Part shown: positions 61,761 to 64,000 of the stretch, piece after piece
Position numbering within the stretch: position 1 is the stretch's first letter
Layout of the letters: each line of letters opens with the position of its first letter
From: Siphonodentalium dalli
Lineage: Eukaryota > Mollusca > Scaphopoda > Gadilida > Siphonodentaliidae
Length of the DNA stretch: 64,000 nucleotides
Reading direction: 5' to 3'
Assembly (NCBI GenBank): GCA_032622095.1
Contig: CP136067.1
Location: 195,882,052-195,946,051, forward strand
Translations under genes and position numbers: made by a program
The notes under the pieces: generated by a model
What the model was told of the DNA's origin: nothing
What the model saw: only the letters and a program-made list of their open reading frames with translations
Databases searched by the model: none

Positions 61761-62480
61761 ATGTACAATATAAAGGCTTCTTGCGGAACGGCGCTTTATA
61801 TGTGTGATGATACAAATGCTTTCATTTGTGTTATTCATTTAGGTTTTCTATTTACCAGATAATCATATGGATATGTAGTAATAGAAGGAGAAGAGCCATG
61901 TTTTTGACTCTTTTGAAATTGGCACTGGCAGGCCTGCCGAATGCAAAATAAATTGTAAGCCGTAACGTATTTGTCGGTTGTATGGTTGTGCTTAGGTACC
62001 CATAGGTTACACAAACTGTTATATTCAGTATCACGAGAGCCACATACAACTTTGACGCGACCTAGATTTCACAACCTCCAGGTGAACCGAACCGTCGTTC
62101 GCCTCCAATACGCAGGCCTGCAGTGGTCGTGCGCAATATAAATAGAAACGCTGTTCATGTAACTGCACTTTATATGTGTGACAATACAACTGCTGTCCTT
62201 TCTGTTATTTGCCCGATAATCAATTGGATATGAGGCAATAGAAGGAAAAGAAGGAAAAGAGCCATGTGTTGGTCTCTGATGGAAATTATAGTGGCAGTGG
62301 CCCTGCGCAATATAAATGCATTTCCTGTAACTCTGCTTAATACGTGAGTGAAGGCTATTTGACATTTGATCTTTTCTATATGTGGAAATAGAAGGTAGAG
62401 AGCCAAGTGATGGACTCTGTTGGAAAGGCTATTGGCAGTGCATCGGGGGCACATGACAATATAAATGCATAGTAGTTCAC
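61740..62480. repeat. Degenerate direct repeats (AATAGAAGG / AATATAAA family)
   Basis: GATAATCA(T/A)(A/T)TGGATATG followed by AATAGAAGG occurs at 61858 and 62215, and AATAGAAGG again at 62386. GGCAGTGG..CAATATAAA..GCTTTATATGTGTGA occurs at 61752, 62110 and in part at 62291 and 62440. The spacing alternates between roughly 150 and 357 bp. No coding meaning is seen. Confidence 0.6.
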
Positions 62481-64000
62481 CTTGACTATTCACGGATTGA
62501 AAGCGCAGAAGTATGTCGGTATCAGTGAAAATTTACGCCATATTGATATAGTCAGTTCGTATGTCATTGAGCCTTTGAGGCACTGATACCCTTGTACTAG
62601 TATGGAACAATTATGGCTGGCCATACATGTTTTTAAGCTCACCATTTTGTATCATTTAAATTCGTAATTTGAATGTATCTACAAACACTAATATCTGAGG
62701 ATAACAGTTCAGATGTTGTCTATTTGTTACAGTGAACACATGGAAATGTCAAACATCAACATCATCAAAAGTATAAACATTGATTGACTGAAAATTTATT
62801 GAGACACTGGCTAGCCAATGAATCATTTCAACACTGCGACCATGCTAGGTCACACAGATATGGTGACTTGCCACAAGTAGGCCAGCCAAAGGCTCGCATC
62901 CAAAATTTCTCCAAAGAGATCTGACCACGGACGGAAGTATCCTTGGATATTTAAGCAAACTATAGCTGAAGGTTCAGGCTACTGCATTTGCATATCTGTG
63001 CAGTCATGGAACAGGGAAGCCCATTCTGCAAAATACATTGAGTGATTGCAAAGAAACAGACACAATTGTCGCCGAAATAACGACAGAGTACCGATATGAA
63101 TTGATGGAGATCGCCATTCGACAATGGGACTTCAACTTGAAATGAAAAACCTTGGTGCCCAATCTTGTGTCAGATAATCCTCGTCCCCAATCAAACCAGT
63201 TGCACGATTCGTAGCAAGCGGACACTGTCAGTAATACTGGACAGACATGTAAAGAAAGAGACTATTCAAGAGACACAGCATTATTTGAACACAGGCCATA
63301 TAATACTATATGATATAACAAACATAATCTCATTGTTTCTAACGATTGTTCCGATAATACAATGAGGGAAAGGAAATGGAATCGCAAGAACAGAGTCAGA
63401 ATTTCAAATAAATATCTTGAAGTCGATGTAACGTTTGCGACGTTCCAAGTATCCAAATACGAGCCCTCATGTTAATAGTAATACATTCGGGCTAGCTAAG
63501 ATTTGCAAATATTAATCGGTAAGCACAATTAATTATAACGACATGTTGTATATGTCAATGATGTTCTGTGATAATCATTTTACCAAATGTCGGTTAAGTT
63601 CCAGTCGCTCAACTTCAACTTACAATTAGTTGAGGCAAAAGAAATTTCATTGGATTACAAGTTCTATCTTGTTTATTAATACATGTAAATTATCGCCAAA
63701 GGAGACATTTCTGTCCTGGCCAACTTTCTGCGCACTAACAGAGCTGTTGCATATACGATTAGGTAGTGTACATGAAATGAACGTAGCGAGAGTCGGCGTC
63801 ATGAAATATAGTTAGCACGAAATTAGTAGACTTCGCATACCATACCGTACCACGTGGACTCAGAAATCGGACGATTCGTGCCACCGTATATGTTGCACAA
63901 TAATGCAATATAGGTTCGCTACAAGTAAACGATGTGCGTCTGTAGTCATTGTCAAAATGGCCATCAATGGCGAAGTTCTCAACGTGATTTTGTCGATTCC
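62481..64000. other. No gene recognised
   Basis: Unique-looking DNA with only short ORFs lacking recognisable domains. No repeat, RNA gene or mobile-element end seen. Confidence 0.5.

Overview
This is a gene-poor, AT-rich window of animal nuclear DNA. I see no rRNA, tRNA, CRISPR array or operon. The mobile elements (Polinton/Maverick-type, hAT, piggyBac-like, and elements with ~150-170 bp core repeats plus tetranucleotide microsatellites), the AATAAA signals and one plausible splice acceptor all fit a marine invertebrate. Core-repeat-plus-microsatellite elements are well known from bivalves (pearl/CvA type), so a mollusc is my first guess, but the sequence does not fix the phylum.

Layout. 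Positions 1-1317 hold a nested palindromic element and a piggyBac-like MITE. From 1318 to about 39188 there are three arrays of one 21-bp minisatellite (1318-6788, 19272-21329, 33812-39188). They are separated by two apparently identical copies of a 12.5 kb spacer (6789-19271 and 21329-33811). The whole is a tandem duplication with a 14,540 bp offset, and array 2 looks like a crossover hybrid between the start of array 3 and the end of array 1. Each spacer begins with a Helentron/pearl-like element that abuts the minisatellite and is itself interrupted by a 2.43 kb foldback transposon with a 5-bp target duplication. Smaller palindromic MITEs follow.

Positions 39189-50872 hold a diverged third copy of the element end, a tandem-duplicated stretch, one candidate terminal exon with a poly(A) signal (41563-41727), a piggyBac-like MITE, a clean hAT MITE with 8-bp target duplications, a near-complete Helentron/pearl-like element (43813-47505), and a second microsatellite/core-repeat element (48975-49850).

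The most notable object is at 50879-57986. It is a 7.1 kb, almost fully palindromic element bounded by the 6-bp duplication TGTACC and terminal inverted repeats starting AGTAGTATGG, the signature of Polinton/Maverick elements. It lacks all Polinton core genes. Each arm carries compact intronless genes: a C2H2 zinc-finger protein, a small basic protein and a single-span membrane protein. The left arm is intact, and the right arm is partly decayed.

Positions 57993-64000 hold repeats, a CCAAT-bearing GC-rich patch, degenerate direct repeats and one weak ORF with a signal-peptide-like start. No host gene is established with confidence anywhere in the window. The long ORFs inside the 21-bp arrays arise because the period is a multiple of three, and they should not be annotated as proteins.
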